A stretch of 64,000 nt of DNA from assembly GCF_018687785.1 (NCBI RefSeq), contig NZ_LTBL01000001.1:248001-312000 (forward strand), written 5' to 3'. Made by a program: the position numbers and the translations under genes. This DNA comes from Methanovulcanius yangii (GTDB taxonomy: Archaea > Halobacteriota > Methanomicrobia > Methanomicrobiales > Methanomicrobiaceae). Under the pieces are notes generated by a model. It was not told the origin of the DNA. It worked only from the letters and a program-made list of their open reading frames with translations, and made no database searches. Shown here one piece after another: positions 36,163 to 44,966 of this stretch. Position 1 is the first letter of the stretch. Every line of letters starts with the position of its first letter.

Positions 36163-37448
36163 GGTGTTACACGGTGCCGGTCACGCGGGAAGAGAACCGC
36201 TTCACGGATATTCGGAAGGTCAAGCATGGTCATGACCAGACGTTCCATTCCGAGTCCCCATCCGGCGTGCGGTGGCATGCCATATTTGAATGGCTTGAGG
36301 TAAAATTCAAAACTATCCGGGGAGAGACCCTTCGCCTCTATCTGTTCAACAAGCAGGTCGTGCTGATGAATACGCTGTGCACCGCTGGAGAGTTCCATCC
36401 GCGGGTGCATCAAATCGAATGCCTTGCATATCGAAGGGTCGTCTTCGAAGGGCATCGCATAGTAGGGTTTGATGGATGTGGGCCAGTCGGTGATGAAATA
36501 GTGCTCTCCCATCTCGTCGCCGATTGCCTTCTCGGCCGCGGTTGAGAGATCATCCCCGTATGCGATATCTTCTTCGATGGATAGTGCGGCAATATCGATG
36601 GCTTCTGCATAGGTTATGCGTGGGAAGGGCGCCTTCGGGACGGCAAAATCAATGCCCAGAGCTTCGATGGCCGTCGGACACTCTTCAGCCACCCTAGTAT
36701 AGCAACTGACGACGACCCGTTCAAGAAGATCCATGACATCCTCGTGGTCTGCAAACGAGACCTCGACATCGATCGAGGTGGCCTCATTGAGGTGGCGGGT
36801 GGTATTGTGCTCTTCTGCACGGAAAATCGGTGCAATTTCAAAGACTTTTTCGAACCCGGCAGCCATCATCATCTGCTTGTAAAGCTGGGGACTCTGGTTC
36901 AGGAAAGCCTCCTTCTCAAAGTATGCAAGAGGGAAGAGTTCGGTACCCCCCTCGGTAGCAGCCGCAACAATTTTTGAGGTCGTGATATTGATGAACCCTT
37001 CCTGGAAGAAGAGGTCCGTTATTGCGTGCTGCACCGCACTCCTGATCTGAAAGATACCGGCCACTCTCGGCCTGCGTGCATCAAGGAACCGGTTATCAAG
37101 CCGGGTATCGATTTCGGCGGGTACCTTCTCTGCGACATCCAGCGGGAGCGGGGTCTCCGCTCTTGCTATGACCTCAAAGGTCTCCGGGATGATCTCCCGT
37201 CCCCCGGGGGCTTTCTCCGTTGCCTTTACCACACCGGTGATCCTCACAACGGATTCGCGCGATGCATCCTTAGCAGCCAGAAGGACGGATTCGGATGCTT
37301 TCTTCTTCACAATGGTCGCCTGCAAAAAACCGGTCCGGTCGCGGAGAATGTAAAAGGCAAGTCCTCCAAGATCGCGGACTTCGTGAACCCATCCGATGAC
37401 CTCTGCCTCGGTCGTTTCGGGTGTTACAGCTGATATCGGAACTCTCAT
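36159..37448 (-). CDS. aspS: Aspartyl-tRNA synthetase, probably non-discriminating
   Basis: AspRS charges tRNA(Asp), and in non-discriminating forms also tRNA(Asn). The 429-residue archaeal-type enzyme has an OB-fold anticodon domain (about 1-105) and a class II core with [20 protein letters not shown] (motif 1), [21 protein letters not shown] (motif 2) and [18 protein letters not shown] (motif 3). In the anticodon domain, His22 (GWVHEVRD) and Pro81 (KAPGGREI) match residues I recall from the non-discriminating Methanothermobacter enzyme, where discriminating homologues have Trp and Lys. With GatCA at the start of the window this fits tRNA-dependent asparagine synthesis. The last 4 bp overlap the metE-like gene. 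Confidence 0.95.
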   Translation of the reverse strand: MRVPISAVTPETTEAEVIGWVHEVRDLGGLAFYILRDRTGFLQATIVKKKASESVLLAAKDASRESVVRITGVVKATEKAPGGREIIPETFEVIARAETPLPLDVAEKVPAEIDTRLDNRFLDARRPRVAGIFQIRSAVQHAITDLFFQEGFINITTSKIVAAATEGGTELFPLAYFEKEAFLNQSPQLYKQMMMAAGFEKVFEIAPIFRAEEHNTTRHLNEATSIDVEVSFADHEDVMDLLERVVVSCYTRVAEECPTAIEALGIDFAVPKAPFPRITYAEAIDIAALSIEEDIAYGDDLSTAAEKAIGDEMGEHYFITDWPTSIKPYYAMPFEDDPSICKAFDLMHPRMELSSGAQRIHQHDLLVEQIEAKGLSPDSFEFYLKPFKYGMPPHAGWGLGMERLVMTMLDLPNIREAVLFPRDRHRVTP

Positions 37449-37564
37449 GGATATTTCCTGAGTATCATTTTGTTCTCCTACGGTATCTTATTTTGTACAC
37501 CGCCAAAGGTAGGGATGCAAACAATTAACTGCTTATCTGGTGAAAAAATCAAAATTGGTGCAAT

Positions 37565-38020
37565 GTGATATCTACAATTCTTGTTGCGACGGATGGTTCG
37601 GCGACATCATCGGCCGCACTGGATGTGGCAATAGATGAAGCCGGGGTGCACCGTGCCGACCTTCATGTGCTCTGTGTCGTTGACTCCTCCATCCCGCAGT
37701 CCACAATGGCCGGTCCGCAGAGTGATGTACTGGATGTCAATTATCAGATCATCACCGATGCCCTCACAACCGAGGCGGAGCAGGTGCTTGAGGCAGCATC
37801 GGCAGCCGCAGAAACAGCCGGAATCAGGGCTCATCTTCACCTTGAATACGGGGACCCGAGGAGGGTGATCATCGCAACCGCAGAAGAGATGGGGGCAGAT
37901 CTTATTGTAATCGGGTCAACAGGGCGTACAGGTCTTGAAGCTCTCCTCCTGGGCAGTGTCTCTTCGTCGGTGGTAACCCATGCAAAGATATCGACCCTGG
38001 TAGTACGCCAAAGGACATAG
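37565..38020 (+). CDS. Universal stress protein (UspA family)
   Basis: This 151-residue single-domain Usp begins ISTILVATDGSATSSAALDVAIDEA and ends with the ATP-binding loop VIGSTGRTGLEALLLGSVSSSVVTHA (Gly-x2-Gly-x9-Gly-Ser type), so it probably binds ATP. The start codon is GTG at 37565; the overlapping ATG is immediately followed by a stop in its own frame. It is followed after 10 bp by the HEAT-repeat gene, which suggests a two-gene transcript. Confidence 0.88.
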   Translation: MISTILVATDGSATSSAALDVAIDEAGVHRADLHVLCVVDSSIPQSTMAGPQSDVLDVNYQIITDALTTEAEQVLEAASAAAETAGIRAHLHLEYGDPRRVIIATAEEMGADLIVIGSTGRTGLEALLLGSVSSSVVTHAKISTLVVRQRT

Positions 38021-38030
38021 GTCGCCGCGA

Positions 38031-40775
38031 ATGGGTATTTTCAGAAAATCAGCGCCGGAAATTTCCCAATGCATCCGGGACGGAGATGCGGAAGGGCTCT
38101 GTTTTTTCCTCGTCAGTGGTTCGGATGAAGAGAAGAGGGAAGCGGCGGACGCCTTTCTCAGGCTGGCGATGAAAGATCCTCGACACGCCACCGGGGGTCT
38201 TTTGACTATAAGGGAGGGGAGCCTGCATGGAGTTGCCGGGGCCCTGATAGAGACTGCCGGGCCGTTGCATGGCTCCATACTCAGTCTTGCCTGTTATGGC
38301 AGCGATGCATTCCGGGCCTCTCTGGTCAAATACTATAAGAAACGCCTGGAAAACCCCTATGAAGAGGTGCTCAATGCTGTCCGTTCGAAAAGGAATCCTG
38401 CAGCATGTGGGGCCCTTCACGTCCTCATGGCAATGGGACGAAATGCAATACCGTATGTTGCCGCACTGCTTCCCGATCTGAATGGCGACTTGGAGCATGG
38501 CGCAGCCTGTTTTTTGAAGAGCCACGGGTGGGCTCCTAAAAATCCCGCAGATCGCCCCTATTTCTTCTTCATCTGTAAGGAATGGGATGATATCGCGGAT
38601 CAGGGGTCATATGCCCTCCCCCTTCTGCGACATCTTGCCATATCGGATGATCCCGGCATCCGGTGCAGGGCGATACAAACGCTGGGGGTCATTGGGGATT
38701 CGGGTGAGATTGCCACCATTCATCGGGCCCTCTCCGATGCAGACGGAAATGTTCGTAGTGCAGCGGTAGAGGCTTTGGGAAAATATCCTCTGGATTCCAC
38801 CGGTTCCATGCTTCGCGATGCTCTTGATCACCGGGATCCCCAGGTCAGGCTCAATGCGGCATGGGTCCTGCATCACAGGGGATGGGAACCCATGACGGAG
38901 ATGGAACATCTGAAATACCTTATTGCCAGGATGGAATGGGAAAAGGTCGCGAATTTCGGCGAGGGAGCCATACGTGAGTGCAGCCGGCTGATACGTGGCC
39001 GCGATCCCGAAGCGGAAGGAGCGGTTCGTGCCCTGACGATGATGGGTACACCCGGCATCACTGCCCTGGAGGCAGTGACCGCCCCGCTCTCGACACCGGA
39101 ACAGATCTCTGCAAGGGACACGGCACAGGAGACGATAACTGATCTAAAAAAGCGGCGTGAGCGCGAGGAAATCCGGCAGAGGCAACATATTGAGGAGCTG
39201 GAACAGAGGAATCGGGAACTGGAAGAAAAAGAACGAAAAGCGAAGGAGGGCGTTCCGGGGCAGGAGGAGATCCAAAAGAGCGAGATTCGGGTCCTTGAGG
39301 GGTTCCGCCGTCTTCGGGCGAAAAAGAACGCAGAGAAGAAAATTGCCGCCGTCTGTGAGGGGAAGGAAAAACCCGAAATGGTTCCCTTCGAATATGCTGT
39401 TCTTGCCCTCGAATCGAACAATCCAGCAATCCGGGCCTCCGCCGTGGATGTCCTTGCAATTATGGGGGCCAGGGCGCATGGCTACATTGCCATGGCCTCG
39501 GGTGATGAGAGCCCCCTCGTTCGAACGGCAGCCGCTGAAGCGATGGGATTTCTTGGCACTGTCGCTATGCTGAAATACCTTCTGGTGCTCCTAAAGGATT
39601 CAAGCGCTGAGGTTCGTACTGCTGCCGTACAGAGCCTCGGGTTGCTGCAGGACGCTCGGGCGATCAGCGCCATTATGGGAATGTTCGGGGACGGCGACCC
39701 CGAGGTCAGGCAGGCCGCTTCCACCACGGTGGTTCTCTTCGGGGAAGCAGTATATCCCCTCCTTCTCAGGACCCTCAATGACAAAGATCCCGAGGTTAAG
39801 ATCTGCGCCGTTCAGGCACTCGGGGAGCTTCGTTTTTCCGACGGCATTCCCGTTCTCATCTCACACCTGTATGAACAGGACGGCAATGTAAGGAGTGCGG
39901 TATCGCATACACTTGCCCTCCATGATGGGCGTGCGGTTGGGCCTCTCACGGCGTTTGCCGAACAGGCCGTGGGCGATCCTCTGGATGCAGCGGTATCCGC
40001 ATTGTATGAGATCGATCCGATATATGCTGCCCCCTTCATCTCACTGGGAGAGCAGGGAATACCTGAAGAGATGATGACGTCCAAACGGGGTCAATCAGAG
40101 GTGTCTGGTCAAAAAACAGGAGCTGGTTCCGATGGTTCAATGAGGAAGGATAAGGAAGCATCAGGGCAGATATACGAGGATGGCTCTTCCACAAAGAGTA
40201 ATGAAAATACGGTGGACCACCGGGATATGGCCACAGATGCCGATTCTATCGTAGATGCCCTCGTCCGGATAGAGCAGGGCGATCAGGATCTCTCACAGGA
40301 ACTTCTGCTTCAGATGTATGATGAAGAAAGTCCGTTCCTGCATAATATCATGGATGCGTTTATGGGCAGTGATCGCAACCAGGCGTATTTTGCTGCAAAC
40401 CTTGTCGATACTCTTGGCTGGTCCCCGCAAAATGCGCGTGAAACGTTCCTGTACAGGATTGCCAAAGGGGAAATCGATGCGGTGCACGAAGGAGGAGAAG
40501 AGGTGGTGCCGGTTGTTCTTGAGCTTGTGTTCCAGCTTGAACCGGATATCCAAAGACGGCTGATTCACGAAATCAAAAGAATTGGGGGGGAAGCTGGCTC
40601 TGACGGTCTGGCCCGCCTGCTGGCCGGGCCGGACAGCACCCTTGCGGATGCTGCGGAAACTGCCCTGAGGGACATGGGGCCATCCGTTCTTCATTCACTG
40701 AGAAAGATGGAATCGGATGCCGATGTAACAACCAGCGGACGAATCCGTCGGATTATCCAGGAGATATCAACATGA
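38031..40775 (+). CDS. Large HEAT-repeat protein with internal coiled coil
   Basis: This 914-residue protein is built of HEAT-type helical repeats. Clear units lie around residues 205-290 (GIRCRAIQTLGVIGDSGEI, NVRSAAVEALGKY, QVRLNAAWVLHHRGWE) and 460-640 (LVRTAAAEAMGFLGTV, EVRTAAVQSLGLLQDAR, EVRQAASTTVVLFGEA, EVKICAVQALGEL). A charged coiled coil at about 375-420 (KKRREREEIRQRQHIEELEQ) separates them. A Ser/Gly/Lys linker follows near 680-730, then a C-terminal helical region. No signal peptide or membrane segment is seen. It is probably a scaffold; the partner is unknown. Confidence 0.8.
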   Translation: MGIFRKSAPEISQCIRDGDAEGLCFFLVSGSDEEKREAADAFLRLAMKDPRHATGGLLTIREGSLHGVAGALIETAGPLHGSILSLACYGSDAFRASLVKYYKKRLENPYEEVLNAVRSKRNPAACGALHVLMAMGRNAIPYVAALLPDLNGDLEHGAACFLKSHGWAPKNPADRPYFFFICKEWDDIADQGSYALPLLRHLAISDDPGIRCRAIQTLGVIGDSGEIATIHRALSDADGNVRSAAVEALGKYPLDSTGSMLRDALDHRDPQVRLNAAWVLHHRGWEPMTEMEHLKYLIARMEWEKVANFGEGAIRECSRLIRGRDPEAEGAVRALTMMGTPGITALEAVTAPLSTPEQISARDTAQETITDLKKRREREEIRQRQHIEELEQRNRELEEKERKAKEGVPGQEEIQKSEIRVLEGFRRLRAKKNAEKKIAAVCEGKEKPEMVPFEYAVLALESNNPAIRASAVDVLAIMGARAHGYIAMASGDESPLVRTAAAEAMGFLGTVAMLKYLLVLLKDSSAEVRTAAVQSLGLLQDARAISAIMGMFGDGDPEVRQAASTTVVLFGEAVYPLLLRTLNDKDPEVKICAVQALGELRFSDGIPVLISHLYEQDGNVRSAVSHTLALHDGRAVGPLTAFAEQAVGDPLDAAVSALYEIDPIYAAPFISLGEQGIPEEMMTSKRGQSEVSGQKTGAGSDGSMRKDKEASGQIYEDGSSTKSNENTVDHRDMATDADSIVDALVRIEQGDQDLSQELLLQMYDEESPFLHNIMDAFMGSDRNQAYFAANLVDTLGWSPQNARETFLYRIAKGEIDAVHEGGEEVVPVVLELVFQLEPDIQRRLIHEIKRIGGEAGSDGLARLLAGPDSTLADAAETALRDMGPSVLHSLRKMESDADVTTSGRIRRIIQEIST

Positions 40776-40857
40776 GGCTTTATCTGCGCGCTCCTTCAGT
40801 CTGTGCGGGTCGGCAAAACAGATGGATTAAATTGTTATTCGAAAAAATATTCTCCTG

Positions 40858-42072
40858 ATGTCCGGGTACGAGCATACCAACATGAAGTCTGCACATTCCT
40901 TCCCTCTGATATTCATCGTTTTTCTCCTCTTCGGGTTCACATGCGTTTTTCCCGTCGTTGCACTTCAGATGGCGGGCAACCCGGATATTCTTCCGGGGGA
41001 TATCCTCATTGCAGGCGATGAGGCATCTGTTACTCTTGAGGTTCTCTACTCTGTCTCATCGATGAGCGAATACATGGATCTTACCACCGGACTCTCCGAT
41101 GCCAGGTGGCGTGTGGAGATACTCAGCGACGGGCGGGTTGTCGGGGATGTTTCCCGATCTGGGCGATACGCCGGAATAACAGGTTTTGAGCTATTTAATG
41201 GCGGATATACCCGGCTTATTGTGCACCTGAACGGGACCGTCACGGAAGGTTTCTACGGTTCTGGTGAGCAGACGCTGATGAGTATCGACCATATTGCTGC
41301 CGATGGGGTCACGGTCATGGATACGGTCGAGGTCACGGCGGTATTCCTGACTGCGGACGATGTTGAGGGATTGAGGATGTCTGCAGAAGCGGATCTCAGG
41401 GGTTTGGGAGACCTGATATCGCTTGCGTATGACGATGGAACGGATACAACTGCCGTGGAGGAAACCTATGCCGAAGCTGAGGATCTCATCGCTGCATCAT
41501 CGACGATGCCTACTGTGCAGGCATTTTCAGTCATTACGTCAGCCGGTGAAATGATTGCCGAAGCAACGTCTGAATTGTCGGAGAGAATGTATCTTCAGAC
41601 GATAACCGAGGCTGAAGGTTCGATATCCCGGACCGAAACCCTCCTCGGGCAATATGAACAGATCCCCGGATACGACCCGGATGGTGTAATGATCGTCCGT
41701 TCGGGGCTTGAGAACGCCGGAACCCTTCTCATACTGGCAGAGGAAAAGAAAAACAGTGGTGATGACAGTTCTGCACTTTCATATGCACAGGAAGGACGCT
41801 CGAAAGCTGAGAATGCACAGGAGTATCTGGGGGCCCTTACCGCGGGGACGCACTCTTCCGGGGAAATGACCCCGACCCCGTCATCAACCTCCAACGACAC
41901 GGCTGACCGGACGCCCCTGTTCATAGATCCCGGAATGATGAATTCATCGGATTCTGAGGGGCCGGATTTTGCCGCGATTACGGAGCTGCTGGGGACACTC
42001 TGGGGAGGAGTCACCGGTGGTGTGGAATGGATATATCAGCTTGCAGACGTGGTGAATGATCTAATCGGCTGA
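40858..42072 (+). CDS. Exported protein of unknown function with C-terminal amphipathic end
   Basis: This 404-residue protein has a signal peptide (FPLIFIVFLLFGFTCVFPVVALQ). The mature part begins with a beta-rich domain of about 130 residues (ASVTLEVLYSVSSMSEYMDL onwards), then a long helical segment (about 165-330) and a Thr/Pro/Ser linker. I do not recognise the family. The beta-rich part may be an adhesion or Ig-like module. A GATTAAATTG TATA-like element about 27 bp before the ATG suggests a leaderless message from 40858. Its stop abuts the converging CofD-like gene with no spacer. Confidence 0.7.
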   Translation: MSGYEHTNMKSAHSFPLIFIVFLLFGFTCVFPVVALQMAGNPDILPGDILIAGDEASVTLEVLYSVSSMSEYMDLTTGLSDARWRVEILSDGRVVGDVSRSGRYAGITGFELFNGGYTRLIVHLNGTVTEGFYGSGEQTLMSIDHIAADGVTVMDTVEVTAVFLTADDVEGLRMSAEADLRGLGDLISLAYDDGTDTTAVEETYAEAEDLIAASSTMPTVQAFSVITSAGEMIAEATSELSERMYLQTITEAEGSISRTETLLGQYEQIPGYDPDGVMIVRSGLENAGTLLILAEEKKNSGDDSSALSYAQEGRSKAENAQEYLGALTAGTHSSGEMTPTPSSTSNDTADRTPLFIDPGMMNSSDSEGPDFAAITELLGTLWGGVTGGVEWIYQLADVVNDLIG

Positions 42073-42978
42073 TTATTGGCGGCCTTTGATTGTCAGGCTT
42101 CGTATTGTTGCAAGGAGGTCCCACGCATGCGATTCTCTCTGCCGCTTGGTATCGGTCCTGGTATCCATACGCAGAGCACCATCAATAATCGCGGGGTCCC
42201 TTGTGTCAGCGATAAGGACGTCAGCATACCCGTCAAAGAAGGGGAAGGTCATGTGTTCTGGTTTTTCATATTGTTTTTCCCTCCATCCGGCTGCCCGCTC
42301 GCGGGTATACGGTGCATAGGCTACGACATTTGTTTCGCGAAGTGCCTCCTTCATACCCTTGCAGGCCAGGATTGTTACGAGAGAACTTACCGGATTTCCC
42401 GGCCCGATGATGACGACGTCTGCATCGGAAACGGCCTGTATAACTGCATCGGTTGCAGGGGGCGGGCGGCGTATGATCAACGAACAGGCGTGGTCCGGCC
42501 TCTCTTCCCCGTACATCTCCCGGTAATCGGGGAGTGACAAACTCTCTCCCGTAGAAGTCGAGACCAGCGTTTCCGGGATGCTGTCTGCCACCGGCAGGAC
42601 CGAGGCCTCGACATGGTATCCCGCGGCTCCGTTCATCACCGCCCGAGTCAGGGACTCACCTCCGTCAAGGAGTACCGAACGCATGATATGGAGAGCCCGT
42701 TCCCTGTCGCCATAGGAGGGATACTCAGGATATCCGATGCGTTCGAGCGTCTTTCCCGTTATCGAGGTGTCACCGTCAATCCCCTGCCAGTTTCGTTCAT
42801 TTATGATACCAGCATAGAGGTAGATGACGCTGTCGATGGTGGGAAGGGCTAGGCCCGAAGGTCCCCACCTCCCATCAGCCGTGGAGCATACGACGGTCAC
42901 CTGATGATCATCGAGAATGGATCGCATTCCCGAGAGAATCTTCAGTGTATCCTGCCCTCCTACGAGTACGGTTATCAT
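42073..42978 (-). CDS. Diverged CofD paralogue (2-phospho-L-lactate transferase family)
   Basis: This 301-residue protein aligns along its length with the CofD encoded at 44019. Examples are RWGPSGLALPTIDSVIYLYAGIIN against MWFSGSHLSPDIDTVMYLFADML, YGDRERALHIMRS against LGDRDRAVNIARA, and VVIIGPGNPVSSLVTIL against AVIIGPSNPVTSISPIL. The N-terminal SGGTGTPK nucleotide or substrate loop of CofD is replaced by VGGQDTLK, so the active site differs. It may transfer another phosphoryl moiety in F420 or a related cofactor. It shares the strand with the membrane protein and cofD. Confidence 0.82.
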   Translation of the reverse strand: MITVLVGGQDTLKILSGMRSILDDHQVTVVCSTADGRWGPSGLALPTIDSVIYLYAGIINERNWQGIDGDTSITGKTLERIGYPEYPSYGDRERALHIMRSVLLDGGESLTRAVMNGAAGYHVEASVLPVADSIPETLVSTSTGESLSLPDYREMYGEERPDHACSLIIRRPPPATDAVIQAVSDADVVIIGPGNPVSSLVTILACKGMKEALRETNVVAYAPYTRERAAGWREKQYEKPEHMTFPFFDGYADVLIADTRDPAIIDGALRMDTRTDTKRQRESHAWDLLATIRSLTIKGRQ

Positions 42979-43020
42979 GGAATTGTTACGTTATATCGTT
43001 CACTCGCATCCATGTTGGTT

Positions 43021-43992
43021 TCACCGGTCCGGGTGTTGCTGCCTGAACTCCCCAAAGACTTCGTACCCGGGGTTCAGGTATTCCAGTACATAAAGGGAGT
43101 AGCACCGGAGGAAGGTGATGAATGGAACGCTAAAGAGAAGGCCGGAAAATGCCACCAGGCAGATATAGGCTGCGAAAAGAACTGTATACCAACCGATACC
43201 CACAGATGGCCATCCTTCTCCGGCAAGTATGAGAAACACCGGGACCCCTACACAACCTGCGGTGATTGCCACCATCAATCCGACGACGATGCTCATCAAC
43301 AGTACAAACAGGATTTTCATTCCTGCATAGACCGCTGCCTGATTCCACATTCCTTCAAACAGGCGGACACACCGGCTCCATCCTGCCAGAATTCCGCAAC
43401 GGCCAATACGCATTATCGGAACAACAAAATCGGTGGTAAACATGACTATCATCAGATATGGGAACCCGAGGATCACAGCGTATGCAATGTAGCCGATGAC
43501 GAGGACTACCCTTTGAAAGACGGTTCCTGCGTCCACGATGACCATCCCGGAGAGTACGAGCGCTGCCGGAATGAACAGGAGAAAGAATAACAATGCTGAA
43601 ATGGCAAACAGAAAACCAAAGTAACGCATTCCATTTCTGATTTCTTTGCGAAAATAATCTTTAATGACAATTCTATCTTCACGTATCGCATCGAAGAAGA
43701 CGAACTGGAATATCCCTGAAATGAGTGCATAGGCAATGCCGAAAGCAATTATTGCCAAAGCAACTGCCGGTAGTTCCTGCCCGAAAGCCGACAGGTCGAT
43801 GGTGTCGAGTCCCTGCGGGAAAGTGGGGGCATCATTCTGCCATCCCATCTCGAAACCACCTGCGCTTCCACCTACAAACAAGGCTATAAGCGCCAGACGT
43901 AGCCACACTCCCCGCTGTACGGGGAGGAGAATATTTTTCGTCCGGACCACCGCCTGATCGATGGCACGAAAGGCATAGTAATCAGTACTCAT
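43021..43992 (-). CDS. Multi-pass membrane protein of unknown function
   Basis: This 323-residue protein has about six hydrophobic membrane segments, near residues 27-46, 75-98, 127-150, 162-185, 210-250 and 262-290, with basic loops such as REDRIVIKDYFRKEIRNG. It resembles archaeal DUF4013/DUF7544-like membrane proteins in the VFFDAIREDRIVIKDYF and PYLMIVMFTTDFVVPIM regions; that link is a recollection, not a firm match. No catalytic motif is visible. It lies between two CofD-family genes on the same strand, with short gaps, and may be co-transcribed with them. Confidence 0.7.
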   Translation of the reverse strand: MSTDYYAFRAIDQAVVRTKNILLPVQRGVWLRLALIALFVGGSAGGFEMGWQNDAPTFPQGLDTIDLSAFGQELPAVALAIIAFGIAYALISGIFQFVFFDAIREDRIVIKDYFRKEIRNGMRYFGFLFAISALLFFLLFIPAALVLSGMVIVDAGTVFQRVVLVIGYIAYAVILGFPYLMIVMFTTDFVVPIMRIGRCGILAGWSRCVRLFEGMWNQAAVYAGMKILFVLLMSIVVGLMVAITAGCVGVPVFLILAGEGWPSVGIGWYTVLFAAYICLVAFSGLLFSVPFITFLRCYSLYVLEYLNPGYEVFGEFRQQHPDR

Positions 43993-44018
43993 CCACGTTC
44001 ACACCGGGGTAGTCCTTC

Positions 44019-44912
44019 TCAGAGAAGTCCCAGTATCTCCTCTGCAAGAGCCTCTGCGGCCTCAAGGCCGGTCATCAGGGTGTCCAGCTGAATGGCGTAG
44101 GGGAGGGCATCAGGGTCACGAATGTCCTGGATGTAGATGTCTGCAAATTCCCTGTACAGATCAAAGGTGGATGCGGTGGCGGGGGGCATCCCCCATGCTT
44201 CCATGAGAGCCGCCGCAGGGCCGCTTACCGGGGCATCTCCGATGAATGGGCTGACGACAACGACGGTCTGATTCCTGAGTGCATCAACGACCCCTTCACA
44301 TTCCAGGATGGGTGAAATGCTCGTTACCGGATTTGAAGGCCCGATGATCACGGCCTCTGCATCCCGGATGGCAGTGAGGACCTCATCGGTGGCAACAGGA
44401 GGTACTTCACAGGTCCGCATGATTTCGGAGATCTCTACATTTCCCTTACGTCCGACCCAGTACTCCTGGAAATGGAGTATTTCATCCCCGCTTCTGATGC
44501 AGGTGGTCACTTCCGTATCGCACATCGGAAGAACGGTGGCATCAACACCGAGGCGGACGCACAGTGTCTGTGTGGCATGCGTCAGTGTATGCCCACCCCT
44601 CAGCAGCTCGGCGCGTGCGATGTTGACCGCCCGATCCCTGTCCCCCAAAGTGACCTTCTCCGGAAAGCCAATCTTCTTGAGAAAATCAGATGTGTAGGTG
44701 GTATCGTCCTCGATTCCCCACCAACGCTTTATATCGAGCATGTCTGCAAAGAGATACATCACGGTGTCAATATCGGGGGAGAGGTGACTGCCGGAGAACC
44801 ACATGTCCTCGGCAGTGTTGACAATCACTGCCATCTCATGGTCGGCATACGACGTGCGAAATCCCCGGATAAGTTTGGGCGTTCCCGTTCCGCCCGAGAG
44901 GAAAGTTATCAT
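44019..44912 (-). CDS. cofD: 2-phospho-L-lactate transferase
   Basis: CofD joins the phospholactyl (or phosphoenolpyruvyl) group to Fo, forming F420-0. The product of about 297 residues begins MITFLSGGTGTPKLIRGF, the family start, and shows VIVNTAEDMWFSGSHLSPDIDTVMYLF, EDDTTYTSDFL, TLGDRDRAVNIARAELLRGG and AVIIGPSNPVTSI. The ATG at 44912 is about 27 bp downstream of a TATA element, so the message may be leaderless. F420 is the central hydride carrier of methanogenesis. The gene is divergent from an HD phosphohydrolase. Confidence 0.94.
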   Translation of the reverse strand: MITFLSGGTGTPKLIRGFRTSYADHEMAVIVNTAEDMWFSGSHLSPDIDTVMYLFADMLDIKRWWGIEDDTTYTSDFLKKIGFPEKVTLGDRDRAVNIARAELLRGGHTLTHATQTLCVRLGVDATVLPMCDTEVTTCIRSGDEILHFQEYWVGRKGNVEISEIMRTCEVPPVATDEVLTAIRDAEAVIIGPSNPVTSISPILECEGVVDALRNQTVVVVSPFIGDAPVSGPAAALMEAWGMPPATASTFDLYREFADIYIQDIRDPDALPYAIQLDTLMTGLEAAEALAEEILGLL

Positions 44913-44928
44913 GTCACACAATAGTTTT

Positions 44929-44948
44929 ATCAACAAATATATGTTGAT
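44929..44948. promoter_or_regulatory. Palindromic divergent promoter shared by cofD and the HD gene
   Basis: ATCAACA (44929-44935) and TGTTGAT (44942-44948) form a perfect 7-bp inverted repeat around AATATA. The AT-rich centre, at about 44938, is near 27 bp from the cofD ATG on one side and 28 bp from the HD gene ATG on the other. One TATA box inside a palindrome could therefore drive two leaderless, divergent transcripts, and a dimeric repressor bound to the repeat would block both. Confidence 0.5.
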
Positions 44949-44966
44949 TCTTAACAAAGGGCGCGA

